Source: Klebsiella pneumoniae
GTDB taxonomy: Bacteria > Bacteroidota > Bacteroidia > Flavobacteriales > Flavobacteriaceae
Direction of reading: 5' to 3'
DNA length: 15,239 nt
NCBI GenBank assembly: GCA_943325355.2
Contig: CALPPA020000011.1
Span: 1-15,239 of the forward strand
The notes under the pieces are model-generated. The model had not been told where the DNA came from. It was given only the letters and a program-made list of their open reading frames with translations, and ran no database searches. This document shows positions 1-7,414 of the stretch, one piece after another. Numbering within the stretch: position 1 is the stretch's first letter; every line of letters begins with the position of its first letter. The position numbers and the translations under genes were made by a program.

Positions 1-1130
1 CTGCTGGCGGAAAAGCCGATGAAATCCATAATGTTTACGGACACAATTGGGCAAAACTAATTGCCGACGGTTACAAAAAGGACTTTCAAAATCAGCGTCC
101 GTTTATTTTGATGCGTGCCGGATATTCTGGTTCACAACGTTTTGGGATGATTCCTTGGTCTGGTGACGTGAGTCGTTCTTGGGGAGGATTGCAGTCTCAA
201 ATTGAGATTTCCTTACAAATGGGAATGCAGGGAATGGGTTATATGCACTCGGATTTAGGTGGTTTTGCAGGAGATTATTTTGACAATGAATTGTACATTC
301 GTTGGTTGCAATACGGCGTTTTCCAACCTATTTTCCGACCTCACGCACACGAAGATGTGGCAGCAGAACCAGTTTACAAAGATATTGTGACCAAAGCCAA
401 AGCCAAAAAACAAGTGGAATTGCGTTACCAACTTTTGCCTTATAATTATACTTTGGCCTTCGAAAACAGCCAAAAAGGAACTCCATTAATGCGTCCGCTG
501 TTTTTTGAAGAACCCGACAATTCCAAATTGTTGACGGTTTGCGAAACTTATCTTTGGGGAAATGACTTTTTGGTTACACCTATTACGAAAGCTGGAATAA
601 CCTCAACTTCTGTTTATTTTCCAAAAAATAATAACTGGTTTGATTTCTATTCCAATGAAGAAAAATTGGCTGGAACGACTTCTACCACTACAGTTATCGA
701 AGATCATATTCCTGTTTTTGTTCGTGGAGGTGCTTTTATTCCAATGATAAAAACCATTCAAAACACTTCGAAATACTCGTTGACTGACTTCGATTTGCAT
801 TATTATTTTGATGCGAAAACTACTCAAAGTTCCAGAAAATTATACAATGACGATGGAGCAACGGCAAATGCTTTTGAAAAAGGAGAATTTGAAGTTTTGA
901 ATTTCAATGGTAGCACCGATGGCAAAGTAGTAACTGTAAAATTGAATTCGGAAATTGGAAAAAACTTTTCATCATCTGATAAAAATGTTGCGCTAATCGT
1001 TCACAATATAAAAGCGAAATCAATGACCGTAAACGGGAAAGCTATTGATTTCAAAATAGTTAAAAACAACATAGAAATTCCAGTTTTGTGGAAAAAAGGA
1101 ACTGAAGTTGAAATTAAAATTCAATTATAA
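1..1130 (+). CDS. Glycoside hydrolase family 31 alpha-glucosidase, C-terminal part (5' end outside window)
   Basis: The frame is open from base 3, so the gene starts upstream of the window; the first in-frame ATG (108) is internal. GH31 enzymes release glucose from the non-reducing ends of alpha-glucans and maltodextrins. Visible are the block around VYGHNWAKL, RPFILMRAGYSGSQR, and WSGDVSRSW, whose Asp (codon 165-167) fits the GH31 general acid/base. GMGYMHSDLGGF and FRPHAH follow, then a beta-rich C-terminal part (PLFFEEP, VFVRGGAFIPM) typical of the family's distal beta-sandwich domains. The nucleophile motif (WxDMNE-like) must lie before base 1. The stop is 1 nt before the next ATG, so it is co-transcribed with the GH13 amylase, as expected in a Sus-like starch locus. 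The family call is firm; the exact linkage specificity is inferred. Confidence 0.93.
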   Translation, partial: AGGKADEIHNVYGHNWAKLIADGYKKDFQNQRPFILMRAGYSGSQRFGMIPWSGDVSRSWGGLQSQIEISLQMGMQGMGYMHSDLGGFAGDYFDNELYIRWLQYGVFQPIFRPHAHEDVAAEPVYKDIVTKAKAKKQVELRYQLLPYNYTLAFENSQKGTPLMRPLFFEEPDNSKLLTVCETYLWGNDFLVTPITKAGITSTSVYFPKNNNWFDFYSNEEKLAGTTSTTTVIEDHIPVFVRGGAFIPMIKTIQNTSKYSLTDFDLHYYFDAKTTQSSRKLYNDDGATANAFEKGEFEVLNFNGSTDGKVVTVKLNSEIGKNFSSSDKNVALIVHNIKAKSMTVNGKAIDFKIVKNNIEIPVLWKKGTEVEIKIQL

Positions 1131-1131
1131 A

Positions 1132-2784
1132 ATGAAAAAATTACTATTATTTTCGGCAGCATTACTATCGCTCCTTTTCGCCAGTTGTTCTTCAACAAAA
1201 ACATCGAAAACAGCTTCGAAAACTCCTTTTGTCTGGGAAAATGCCAATGTGTATTTTCTTTTGATTGACCGATTCAACAACGGAGACAAAACCAACGACC
1301 AAACTTATAATCGAAATAAAGCAACCGCAAAATTACGCGGTTTTGAAGGTGGCGATATTCGAGGCGTGATTCAAAAACTAGACGAAGGCTACTTTGAAAA
1401 ACTGGGGATAAATGCCATTTGGATGACGCCGGTTGTGGAACAAATTCACGATGGAGTCGATGAAGGAACTGGCTTTACATACGGCTTTCACGGCTATTGG
1501 GCAAGAGATTGGACAACATTAGACCCAAGTTTTGGGACCAAAAAAGACTTGGCTGAATTGGTGCAAAAAGCGCACGCAAAAGGGATACGCATTTTACTGG
1601 ACGCTGTAATCAATCATACTGGACCTGTTACTACAGAAGATCCTGCATATCCGAATGATTGGGTGAGAACCACGCCAAAATGTACTTACAAATCGTATGA
1701 CACTTATATTAATTGCACCTTGGTTGAAAATCTTCCTGACGTGAAAACCGAAAGTAATGACGCTGTAGCTTTACCACCAATGCTAATCGAAAAATGGAAA
1801 AAAGAAGGACGTTACGAACAAGAAGTGGCCGAATTGGATGCGTTTTTTATCAAAACCGGCTATCCTCGTGCGGCAAAATATTATATTATGAAATGGTTAT
1901 CAGATTACATCACCGATTATGGAATTGATGGCTATCGAGTAGATACGGCGAAGCATACGTATGAAGATGTTTGGGCCGATTTCAAGAAAGTTTGCGACCA
2001 ATCATTTGCCGATTTCAAAAAAAATAATCCTAAAAAAGTATTGGATAACAATGCTTTTTTCACAGTAGGAGAAGTTTATGGTTACAACATTGGCAGCAAA
2101 AAACTTTATGATTTTGGAGACAAAAAAGTCAACTATTTTGAAAATGGTTTTACCTGTTTAATCAATTTTGACTTTAGAAATGAAGCCAAAATGAATTATG
2201 AGCCTTTGTTTTCTAAATACAATACAATTCTTCAAAATGACTTAAAAGGAAACACAGTAATGAACTATGTTTCTTCACACGATGACAGTTATCCTTATGA
2301 TAAGAAACGAGAAAAAACATTCGAAAGCGGAACAAAACTACTTCTTGCACCTGGAATTTCTCAAGTGTATTATGGAGACGAAAGCGCTCGTTTGCTTGAT
2401 ATTCCTGGCACTACAGGGGATGCCACTTTACGTTCAATGATGAATTGGGATGACATCAAAACCAATTCCGAAACTCAAAAAGTACTTTTGCATTGGCAAA
2501 AACTGGGTAATTTCAGAAAATACCATCCTGCGATTGGCGCTGGAATTCATCAAGAAATTTCGGCAAGTCCTTACGTTTTTAGTAGAGTTTTTATCAAAGC
2601 TAATTTCACTGACATTGTAGTTGTTGGATTGGATTTACCAAAAGGTCAAAAAGAAATTTCAGTAGGAACTATTTTCAAGGACGGAACAAAATTGAAAGAC
2701 TTTTATTCTGGAAAAAAAGCGGTGGTTTCTAATGGAAAAGTAAATATTGATACTGAATTTGATATTGTTTTATTGGAAAAATAA
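1132..2784 (+). CDS. GH13 alpha-amylase, MalS-like, lipoprotein
   Basis: Endo-acting alpha-amylase predicted to cut alpha-1,4-glucans. I choose ATG 1132 (550 aa) because it opens directly onto a lipoprotein signal (MKKLLLF...LLFASC, lipidated Cys19); a TTG at 1108 would overlap the GH31 gene and spoil the signal. All GH13 regions are present: DAVINH (D157-H162), GYRVDTAKH with nucleophile D271, GEVYG with acid E314, and SSHDD with transition-state D384. The GYRVDTAKH context, the HGYWARDW block and LPDVKTES resemble E. coli periplasmic MalS (GH13_19) from memory, so the subfamily is likely but unproven. After Cys19 the sequence is Ser/Thr/Lys-rich with no acidic surface-export signal, which suggests a periplasm-facing anchor. 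It is the last gene of the glucan operon and is followed by a strong terminator. Confidence 0.93.
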   Translation: MKKLLLFSAALLSLLFASCSSTKTSKTASKTPFVWENANVYFLLIDRFNNGDKTNDQTYNRNKATAKLRGFEGGDIRGVIQKLDEGYFEKLGINAIWMTPVVEQIHDGVDEGTGFTYGFHGYWARDWTTLDPSFGTKKDLAELVQKAHAKGIRILLDAVINHTGPVTTEDPAYPNDWVRTTPKCTYKSYDTYINCTLVENLPDVKTESNDAVALPPMLIEKWKKEGRYEQEVAELDAFFIKTGYPRAAKYYIMKWLSDYITDYGIDGYRVDTAKHTYEDVWADFKKVCDQSFADFKKNNPKKVLDNNAFFTVGEVYGYNIGSKKLYDFGDKKVNYFENGFTCLINFDFRNEAKMNYEPLFSKYNTILQNDLKGNTVMNYVSSHDDSYPYDKKREKTFESGTKLLLAPGISQVYYGDESARLLDIPGTTGDATLRSMMNWDDIKTNSETQKVLLHWQKLGNFRKYHPAIGAGIHQEISASPYVFSRVFIKANFTDIVVVGLDLPKGQKEISVGTIFKDGTKLKDFYSGKKAVVSNGKVNIDTEFDIVLLEK

Positions 2785-2812
2785 TTCAACTCCAGAATTC
2801 TCAAAATTATTT

Positions 2813-2859
2813 GCTAAGTTCCCAAAGTAAATGAATCCTTTGGGAACTTTGCGTTTTTT
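2813..2859 (+). terminator. Rho-independent terminator of the GH31-GH13 operon
   Basis: A perfect 12-bp stem, AAGTTCCCAAAG (2816-2827) with CTTTGGGAACTT (2838-2849), is extended by GC/GC across one T-T mismatch. The loop is 10 nt and a run of six T follows at 2854-2859. It lies 28 nt after the amylase stop. Confidence 0.92.
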
Positions 2860-2865
2860 CTTAAT

Positions 2866-2873
2866 TAACTTTG
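2866..2873 (+). promoter_or_regulatory. Bacteroidota -7 promoter element (TAACTTTG) for the GDPD gene
   Basis: TAACTTTG matches the sigma-ABfr -7 consensus TAnnTTTG. It sits 16 nt before ATG 2890 and just after the terminator. A TTTG at 2839-2842, inside the terminator stem, lies 23 nt upstream and could serve as the -33 element. Confidence 0.6.
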
Positions 2874-2889
2874 CTCAAAATTGTTTCAA

Positions 2890-3558
2890 ATGAACAGGAT
2901 TCTCAAAATTGGACATCGTGGAGCAAAAGGATATGAACCCGAGAACACTTTAATTGCTTTCCAAAAAGCAATTGATTTGAAAGTTAACGGCATTGAACTT
3001 GACGTACATTTGAGTTTGGACAAGGAAATTATGGTTATTCACGACGATACCATTGACAGAACTACCAATGAAAAAGGATATGTAAAAAATTTTGCTTCAT
3101 CGCAATTAAAAGAATTAGGAATTCCAACTCTAATCGATGTTTTGGATTTGGTTAATCGAAGATGTTTTGTCAATATTGAACTCAAAGGAATCGGAACTGC
3201 AAAACCTATTGTTGAATTTATAGCACACTATATTTCAGAAAAAAATTGGAATTACACTGATTTTCTGGTTTCGAGTTTTGATTGGAAAATGTTGGAAGAA
3301 GTTCAGTTATTGAATCCAAAAATCCGAATTGGAGTTTTAACCGATGTAGCCGTTTCTGAAGCTTTGGCTTTCGCCAAAAAAATAAAAGCCGTTTCCATTC
3401 ATCCCTATTATGCATTATTGTCTAGAGAAAATGTAGCTTTGATGCAAGAAAACGGATTCAAGGTTTTTTCTTGGACCGTAAATTTAACTGAAGACATTCA
3501 AAAAATAAAATCATTCAACGTAAACGGAATCATCTCTGATTTTCCAGAAAGAATATGA
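2890..3558 (+). CDS. Glycerophosphodiester phosphodiesterase family protein
   Basis: Predicted to hydrolyse glycerophosphodiesters, the products of phospholipid deacylation, to glycerol 3-phosphate plus alcohol. I start at ATG 2890 (222 aa) rather than TTG 2881: ATG leads straight into the first strand, MNRILKIGHRGAKGYEPENT. The family's metal and catalytic residues are visible: H9-R10, E18-N19-T20, E36 and D38 (IELDVH), and H51 (VIHDDTIDRTT), followed by VNIELKG and a final WTVN...NGIISDFPE strand. This matches the usual size of a minimal cytosolic bacterial GDPD. There is no signal peptide or membrane segment, so it acts in the cytoplasm. Its stop overlaps the next start by ATGA, indicating translational coupling. 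A promoter lies just upstream. Substrate preference cannot be read from the sequence. Confidence 0.93.
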   Translation: MNRILKIGHRGAKGYEPENTLIAFQKAIDLKVNGIELDVHLSLDKEIMVIHDDTIDRTTNEKGYVKNFASSQLKELGIPTLIDVLDLVNRRCFVNIELKGIGTAKPIVEFIAHYISEKNWNYTDFLVSSFDWKMLEEVQLLNPKIRIGVLTDVAVSEALAFAKKIKAVSIHPYYALLSRENVALMQENGFKVFSWTVNLTEDIQKIKSFNVNGIISDFPERI

Positions 3559-4763
3559 ACCAGAATTTTGACATTATAATTGTAGGCGGCGGAGCAGCGG
3601 GATTTTTTACGGTAATCAATATTGTGGAGAAAAATCCGAAGCTAAAAGTCGCTATTCTCGAACGCGGAAGCGAAGTCTTGTCTAAAGTCAGGATTTCAGG
3701 CGGCGGAAGATGCAACGTGACCCACGCCTGTTTTGAACCTAACGAATTGGTGAAATTTTACCCCCGAGGCGAGAAAGAATTGCGTGGCCCTTTTCATCAA
3801 TTTTGCTCTGGCGATACCATAGAATGGTTTAGCAATCACGGCGTGGAACTCAAAATTGAAGACGATGGTCGTATGTTTCCAGTCTCGAATTCATCCCAAA
3901 CCATCATTGATTGTTTTATACAAGCGACCCAAAAACTAGGAATTACAATTTTGACTGGACAAAGCGTACAATCAATTTTCAAAAAAGAAAATCTCTGGAA
4001 AATTGAAACCCAAAACGAAAATTATATCACTGAAAAATTAATTCTAGCCACAGGAAGCAACCCTAAAATATGGGAAATGCTGCAAACTTTTGGTCACGCC
4101 ATCGTGAATCCGGTTCCTTCCCTATTTACTTTCAACATTAAAGACCCGAGAATAAAAGAATTACCGGGAGTTTCAGCAATAGTATCGGTAAAAGTAAAAG
4201 ACACTAAACTAACCTCAACAGGTCCTTTGTTAATCACGCATTGGGGAATGAGCGGTCCAGCAATTTTGAAATTATCAGCTTGGGGTGCAAGAATTTTATT
4301 CGAAAAAAATTACCAATTTACCATTTTCGTCAACTGGCTGAATGATGTTGCCGCTGATGACGCCGAAAAAACCCTCAAAGAGTTGAAACAGGAAAATGCC
4401 AAAAAAGCGGTTTCTAAGAAATCTCCTTTCGACTTTCCGAATCGACTTTGGGAGAGTTTGGTTTTCGCTTCGAATATTTCAGAAGAAACCAAGTGGGCAG
4501 ATTTGTCTAAAGTTCAACTACAAAACTTAGCCAATCAATTGACGAATTCTAGTTTTCATGTCAACGGAAAAAGCACTTTCAAGGAAGAATTCGTAACGGC
4601 TGGAGGTATTGATTTAAAGGAAATCAACTTCAAAACAATGGAAAGCAAACTTCACAAAAACCTCTATTTTGCAGGAGAAATTGTAAATATTGACGCAGTA
4701 ACTGGAGGATTTAACTTTCAGAATGCTTGGACAAGTGGATTTATTTTGGCAAATTCAATATAA
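3555..4763 (+). CDS. NAD(P)/FAD-dependent oxidoreductase, BaiN/HI0933 (YhiN) family
   Basis: A 402-aa flavoprotein. The N-terminal Rossmann fold carries the FAD dinucleotide motif GGGAAG (11-16), and E36 at the end of the second strand binds the ribose. ISGGGRCNVTH (47-57) is the signature of the HI0933/YhiN/BaiN group. The C-terminal part has LYFAGEIVNIDAVTGG and GGFNFQNAWTSG, the second FAD-contacting block. ATG 3555 overlaps the GDPD stop (ATGA), so the two genes are translationally coupled. Many members are annotated as aminoacetone oxidase-like or BaiN, but the physiological substrate of the widespread members is unsettled, and nothing here settles it. Length and ends look complete, and there is no signal peptide. 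Pairing with GDPD may be organisational rather than functional. The 3' end faces TspO with only 6 nt between them and no obvious terminator. Confidence 0.92.
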   Translation: MNQNFDIIIVGGGAAGFFTVINIVEKNPKLKVAILERGSEVLSKVRISGGGRCNVTHACFEPNELVKFYPRGEKELRGPFHQFCSGDTIEWFSNHGVELKIEDDGRMFPVSNSSQTIIDCFIQATQKLGITILTGQSVQSIFKKENLWKIETQNENYITEKLILATGSNPKIWEMLQTFGHAIVNPVPSLFTFNIKDPRIKELPGVSAIVSVKVKDTKLTSTGPLLITHWGMSGPAILKLSAWGARILFEKNYQFTIFVNWLNDVAADDAEKTLKELKQENAKKAVSKKSPFDFPNRLWESLVFASNISEETKWADLSKVQLQNLANQLTNSSFHVNGKSTFKEEFVTAGGIDLKEINFKTMESKLHKNLYFAGEIVNIDAVTGGFNFQNAWTSGFILANSI

Positions 4764-4769
4764 AGTAAA

Positions 4770-5246
4770 CTATCGATTTAACCACCAAATACTAACATTC
4801 AAAACCGTCGCAAAACTTACCCAAAGCAAATATAGAATTAATAAATATCCTGCAATCTTATTGATTTTTACAAATTTAGTATAAGTTTCAAAAATCATCA
4901 GCCACAGGATAACAATTTCTATACCGGCCAACATTGGGTTTTTCAAACCAAAAAATAAAAAGGACCACAAGGCATTTAAAGCTAGCTGAATTGCAAAGAA
5001 AACCAAAGCGTTTTTAACCGCTTCTTTTTCGTGCTCCATTCGGCTCCAAACCAATGCTGCCGCAACTCCCATCATTACATACAGCATACTCCAAACGGGC
5101 GCAAAAATCCAATTGGGAGGGTTAAAACTCGGTTTTACCAATGTGGGATACCAAGTTGTGATCGCTGAACGAGTCACCATTCCAGAAAAATAACCTATCA
5201 CCAAACAAGTGACAACTACAACTAAAATTTTAGAAATTTTGTTCAT
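4770..5246 (-). CDS. tspO: TspO/MBR family tryptophan-rich sensory protein
   Basis: A 158-aa integral membrane protein, the usual TspO length, with five hydrophobic segments (about residues 6-26, 46-68, 78-99, 103-120 and 132-155). Family hallmarks are W32-Y33, KPSFNPPNWIFAPVW (38-52), the tandem Trp residues and QLALNALWSFLFFG. The last helix carries the aromatic and hydrophobic residues of the porphyrin/cholesterol-binding groove. TspO homologues bind porphyrins and take part in tetrapyrrole and redox or stress signalling; the bacterial ligand is still debated. The ATG at 5246 is 14 nt from a good minus-strand promoter element. It stands alone on the minus strand between two plus-strand operons, so it is its own transcription unit. 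The family is certain; its role in this organism is unknown. Confidence 0.95.
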   Translation of the reverse strand: MNKISKILVVVVTCLVIGYFSGMVTRSAITTWYPTLVKPSFNPPNWIFAPVWSMLYVMMGVAAALVWSRMEHEKEAVKNALVFFAIQLALNALWSFLFFGLKNPMLAGIEIVILWLMIFETYTKFVKINKIAGYLLILYLLWVSFATVLNVSIWWLNR

Positions 5247-5260
5247 AATGTATTTTTATA

Positions 5261-5294
5261 CAAAATTAGTCAAAACTTATACTGATTCTACAAA
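5261..5294 (-). promoter_or_regulatory. tspO promoter
   Basis: On the minus strand, -33 TTTG (5291-5294) and -7 TAATTTTG (5261-5268) are separated by 22 nt, within the 17-23 nt seen for Bacteroidota promoters. The predicted transcript start leaves a leader of only about 9 nt before the ATG. Confidence 0.65.
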
Positions 5295-5324
5295 TAAACA
5301 AATCTATCTATAAACCAAAAAAAG

Positions 5325-5332
5325 TATCTTTG
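5325..5332 (+). promoter_or_regulatory. -7 promoter element (TATCTTTG) of the mevalonate operon
   Basis: TATCTTTG fits TAnnTTTG and lies 17 nt before ATG 5350. No clear TTTG -33 element is seen at the expected distance. It is divergent from the tspO promoter, with about 30 nt between the two -33 regions. Confidence 0.65.
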
Positions 5333-5349
5333 CATAAATTTTTAAATTG

Positions 5350-6471
5350 ATGTCTTCAAAAACAGATTTTATTCCGGCCAAATATTCTAATGGTATAGAA
5401 AGCGGCAATTTTCAATGGAGCTCTCCAAGCAACATTGCCTTGGTGAAATATTGGGGGAAAAAAGACAGCCACCCGAGCCTTAAAGGCGAACTGGCGAAGC
5501 AAATTCCAGCCAATCCTTCGGTGAGTTTTACCTTGAATAATTGCAAAACTATTACTAGTTTGGCTTTCGCCAAAAAGCAAAACAAAGACACTTTCTCTTT
5601 CGACTTGCTTTTTGAAGGAAAACCAAAAGAAGATTTCAAACCAAAAATTCAACAATTTTTTGAACGCGTTTTTGTTTATTTGCCTTTTCTAAAAGACTAC
5701 CATTTTACGATTGACACCCAAAATACATTTCCGCATAGTTCCGGAATCGCCTCTTCAGCCTCAGGAATGGCAGCTTTAGCAATGAACTTGATGAGTTTGG
5801 AAAAAGCACTAACCCCAGAAATGACCGAAGAGTACTTTTATCAAAAAGCCTCTTTCTTGGCTCGATTAGGTTCCGGAAGTGCTTGTCGTAGCGTAAAAGG
5901 AGAAGTGGTTGTTTGGGGAGAACATAAAAATATTCAAGGAAGTTCCGATTTATTTGGCGTTGAATTTCCAAATGCAATTCACGATAATTTCAAAAATTTT
6001 CAAGACACCATATTATTAGTTGACAAAGGCGAAAAACAAGTTTCGAGTTCCGTTGGTCATAATTTAATGAACGGACATCCTTTTGCCGAAAGGCGATTTG
6101 AACAAGCTCACGAAAACTTAGACAAATTAATTGCTGTTTTCGAAAGCGGAAATTTGTACGAATTCATAACAATCGTAGAGAGTGAAGCCTTGACTTTGCA
6201 CTCGATGATGATGACATCGATTCCTTATTTTATATTGATGAAGCCTAATACTTTGGAGATTATTAATCGAATTTGGAAGTATAGAACCGAAACAAAAATC
6301 CCAGTTTGTTTCACGCTTGATGCCGGTGCAAACGTTCATCTTTTATACCCAGAAAGGGCAAAAGAAAAAGTTTTGCAATTTATTAAGGCCGAATTAGTTG
6401 GCTATTGTCAAAATGGTCAGTACATTTGTGACGAAATTGGAATTGGAAGTAAATTAATAATTGATAATTAA
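5350..6471 (+). CDS. mvaD: Diphosphomevalonate decarboxylase
   Basis: Makes isopentenyl diphosphate by ATP-dependent decarboxylation of mevalonate 5-diphosphate, the last step of the classical mevalonate pathway. I use ATG 5350 (373 aa) rather than the TTG immediately before it. GHMP-fold motifs are seen in order: SNIALVKYWGKKD near the N-terminus, PSVSFTLN, the phosphate loop PHSSGIASSASG (128-139), and GSGSACRSVKGEVVVWGE (174 onward) with the substrate-binding Ser/Arg (R180). LDAGANVHLLYP follows, whose D324 is the expected catalytic aspartate. About 20 residues precede the usual beginning of the family; this is modest. It is the first gene of a tight operon: the next ORF begins 3 nt after its stop. 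A promoter lies upstream. The protein is cytosolic. Confidence 0.96.
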   Translation: MSSKTDFIPAKYSNGIESGNFQWSSPSNIALVKYWGKKDSHPSLKGELAKQIPANPSVSFTLNNCKTITSLAFAKKQNKDTFSFDLLFEGKPKEDFKPKIQQFFERVFVYLPFLKDYHFTIDTQNTFPHSSGIASSASGMAALAMNLMSLEKALTPEMTEEYFYQKASFLARLGSGSACRSVKGEVVVWGEHKNIQGSSDLFGVEFPNAIHDNFKNFQDTILLVDKGEKQVSSSVGHNLMNGHPFAERRFEQAHENLDKLIAVFESGNLYEFITIVESEALTLHSMMMTSIPYFILMKPNTLEIINRIWKYRTETKIPVCFTLDAGANVHLLYPERAKEKVLQFIKAELVGYCQNGQYICDEIGIGSKLIIDN

Positions 6472-6474
6472 ATT

Positions 6475-7413
6475 ATGAAAGGACCTCTATTTTACTCAAA
6501 AATATTACTCTTTGGAGAATACGGAATTATACGTGACTCAAAGGGTTTGTCTATTCCTTATAATTTCTACAATGGCGCTTTGAAGAGAGAAGAAAATCCA
6601 TCTGCTGAAGCCATAAAATCAAACGGAAATTTAAAACGTTTTGTTTCTTTTTTGGAAACTTTGCAAAGCGAACAACGGGAATTGGTTACTTTCGATTTGA
6701 CCACTTTAAAAAATGATGTCGAAACCGGAATGTTCTTTGATTCCAGCATTCCTCAAGGATATGGTGTGGGAAGTAGCGGTGCTTTAGTGGCAGCAATTTA
6801 CGATAAATATGCTCAAAATAAAATCACAGTTCTAGAGAATTTGACTCGTGAAAAATTATTAAGACTGAAAAATATTTTCTCCCAAATGGAATCTTTTTTC
6901 CACGGAAAAAGTTCAGGTTTAGATCCTTTGAACAGCTATTTGAGCATCCCTATTTTAATCAATTCTAAGGACAATATAGAAGCAACTGGAATTCCAACCC
7001 AAAGTTTGGAAGGAAATGGTGCCGTATTTTTGTTGGATTCTGGAATTGTTGGTGAAACTGCTCCAATGGTGAATATTTTTATGGAAAAATTGAAAGATCA
7101 AGGTTTTAGAAAAATGTTAAAATCCCAATTCATCAAACATACCGATGCTTGTGTCGAAAATTTCTTGGGTGGTGACATAAAATCTTTGTTTGCCAACACC
7201 AAAAAATTATCAAAAGTAGTCTTAAACAACTTCAAACCAATGATTCCGGAACAATTTCACGGCATTTGGCAAGAAGGAATTGATTCAAACGATTATTACC
7301 TAAAACTTTGCGGTTCAGGCGGTGGAGGCTATATTCTTGGTTTTACACAAGACCTCGAAAAAGCAAAAATTTCATTAAAAGACTATAAACTAGAAGTAGT
7401 TTATCAATTTTAA
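6475..7413 (+). CDS. GHMP kinase, mevalonate kinase type
   Basis: A 312-aa GHMP-superfamily kinase predicted to phosphorylate mevalonate. Motif 1 is SKILLFGEYGII, where canonical mevalonate kinases have LFGEH; here His is replaced by Tyr. Motif 2, the ATP loop, is PQGYGVGSSGA (93-103). The block HGKSSGLDP (143-151) holds the expected catalytic D150, corresponding to the PSG(I/L)D motif of mevalonate kinase. Motif 3 is CGSGGGGYILGF (279-290). Position between mvaD and a prenyltransferase, with gaps of 3 and 1 nt, fits an isoprenoid role. Phosphomevalonate kinase is not in the window, so it must be elsewhere. Mevalonate is the most likely substrate; phosphomevalonate cannot be excluded from motifs alone. 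Confidence 0.85.
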   Translation: MKGPLFYSKILLFGEYGIIRDSKGLSIPYNFYNGALKREENPSAEAIKSNGNLKRFVSFLETLQSEQRELVTFDLTTLKNDVETGMFFDSSIPQGYGVGSSGALVAAIYDKYAQNKITVLENLTREKLLRLKNIFSQMESFFHGKSSGLDPLNSYLSIPILINSKDNIEATGIPTQSLEGNGAVFLLDSGIVGETAPMVNIFMEKLKDQGFRKMLKSQFIKHTDACVENFLGGDIKSLFANTKKLSKVVLNNFKPMIPEQFHGIWQEGIDSNDYYLKLCGSGGGGYILGFTQDLEKAKISLKDYKLEVVYQF

Positions 7414-7414
7414 A

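Noticed and set aside
1108..1131. TTG start eight codons upstream for the amylase
   Set aside because: It would overlap the GH31 gene and put a non-signal stretch before a perfect lipoprotein signal beginning at ATG 1132.
4764..4769. A terminator between the flavoprotein gene and tspO
   Set aside because: The genes are 6 nt apart and no hairpin with a T-run was seen; termination may occur inside the opposite gene.
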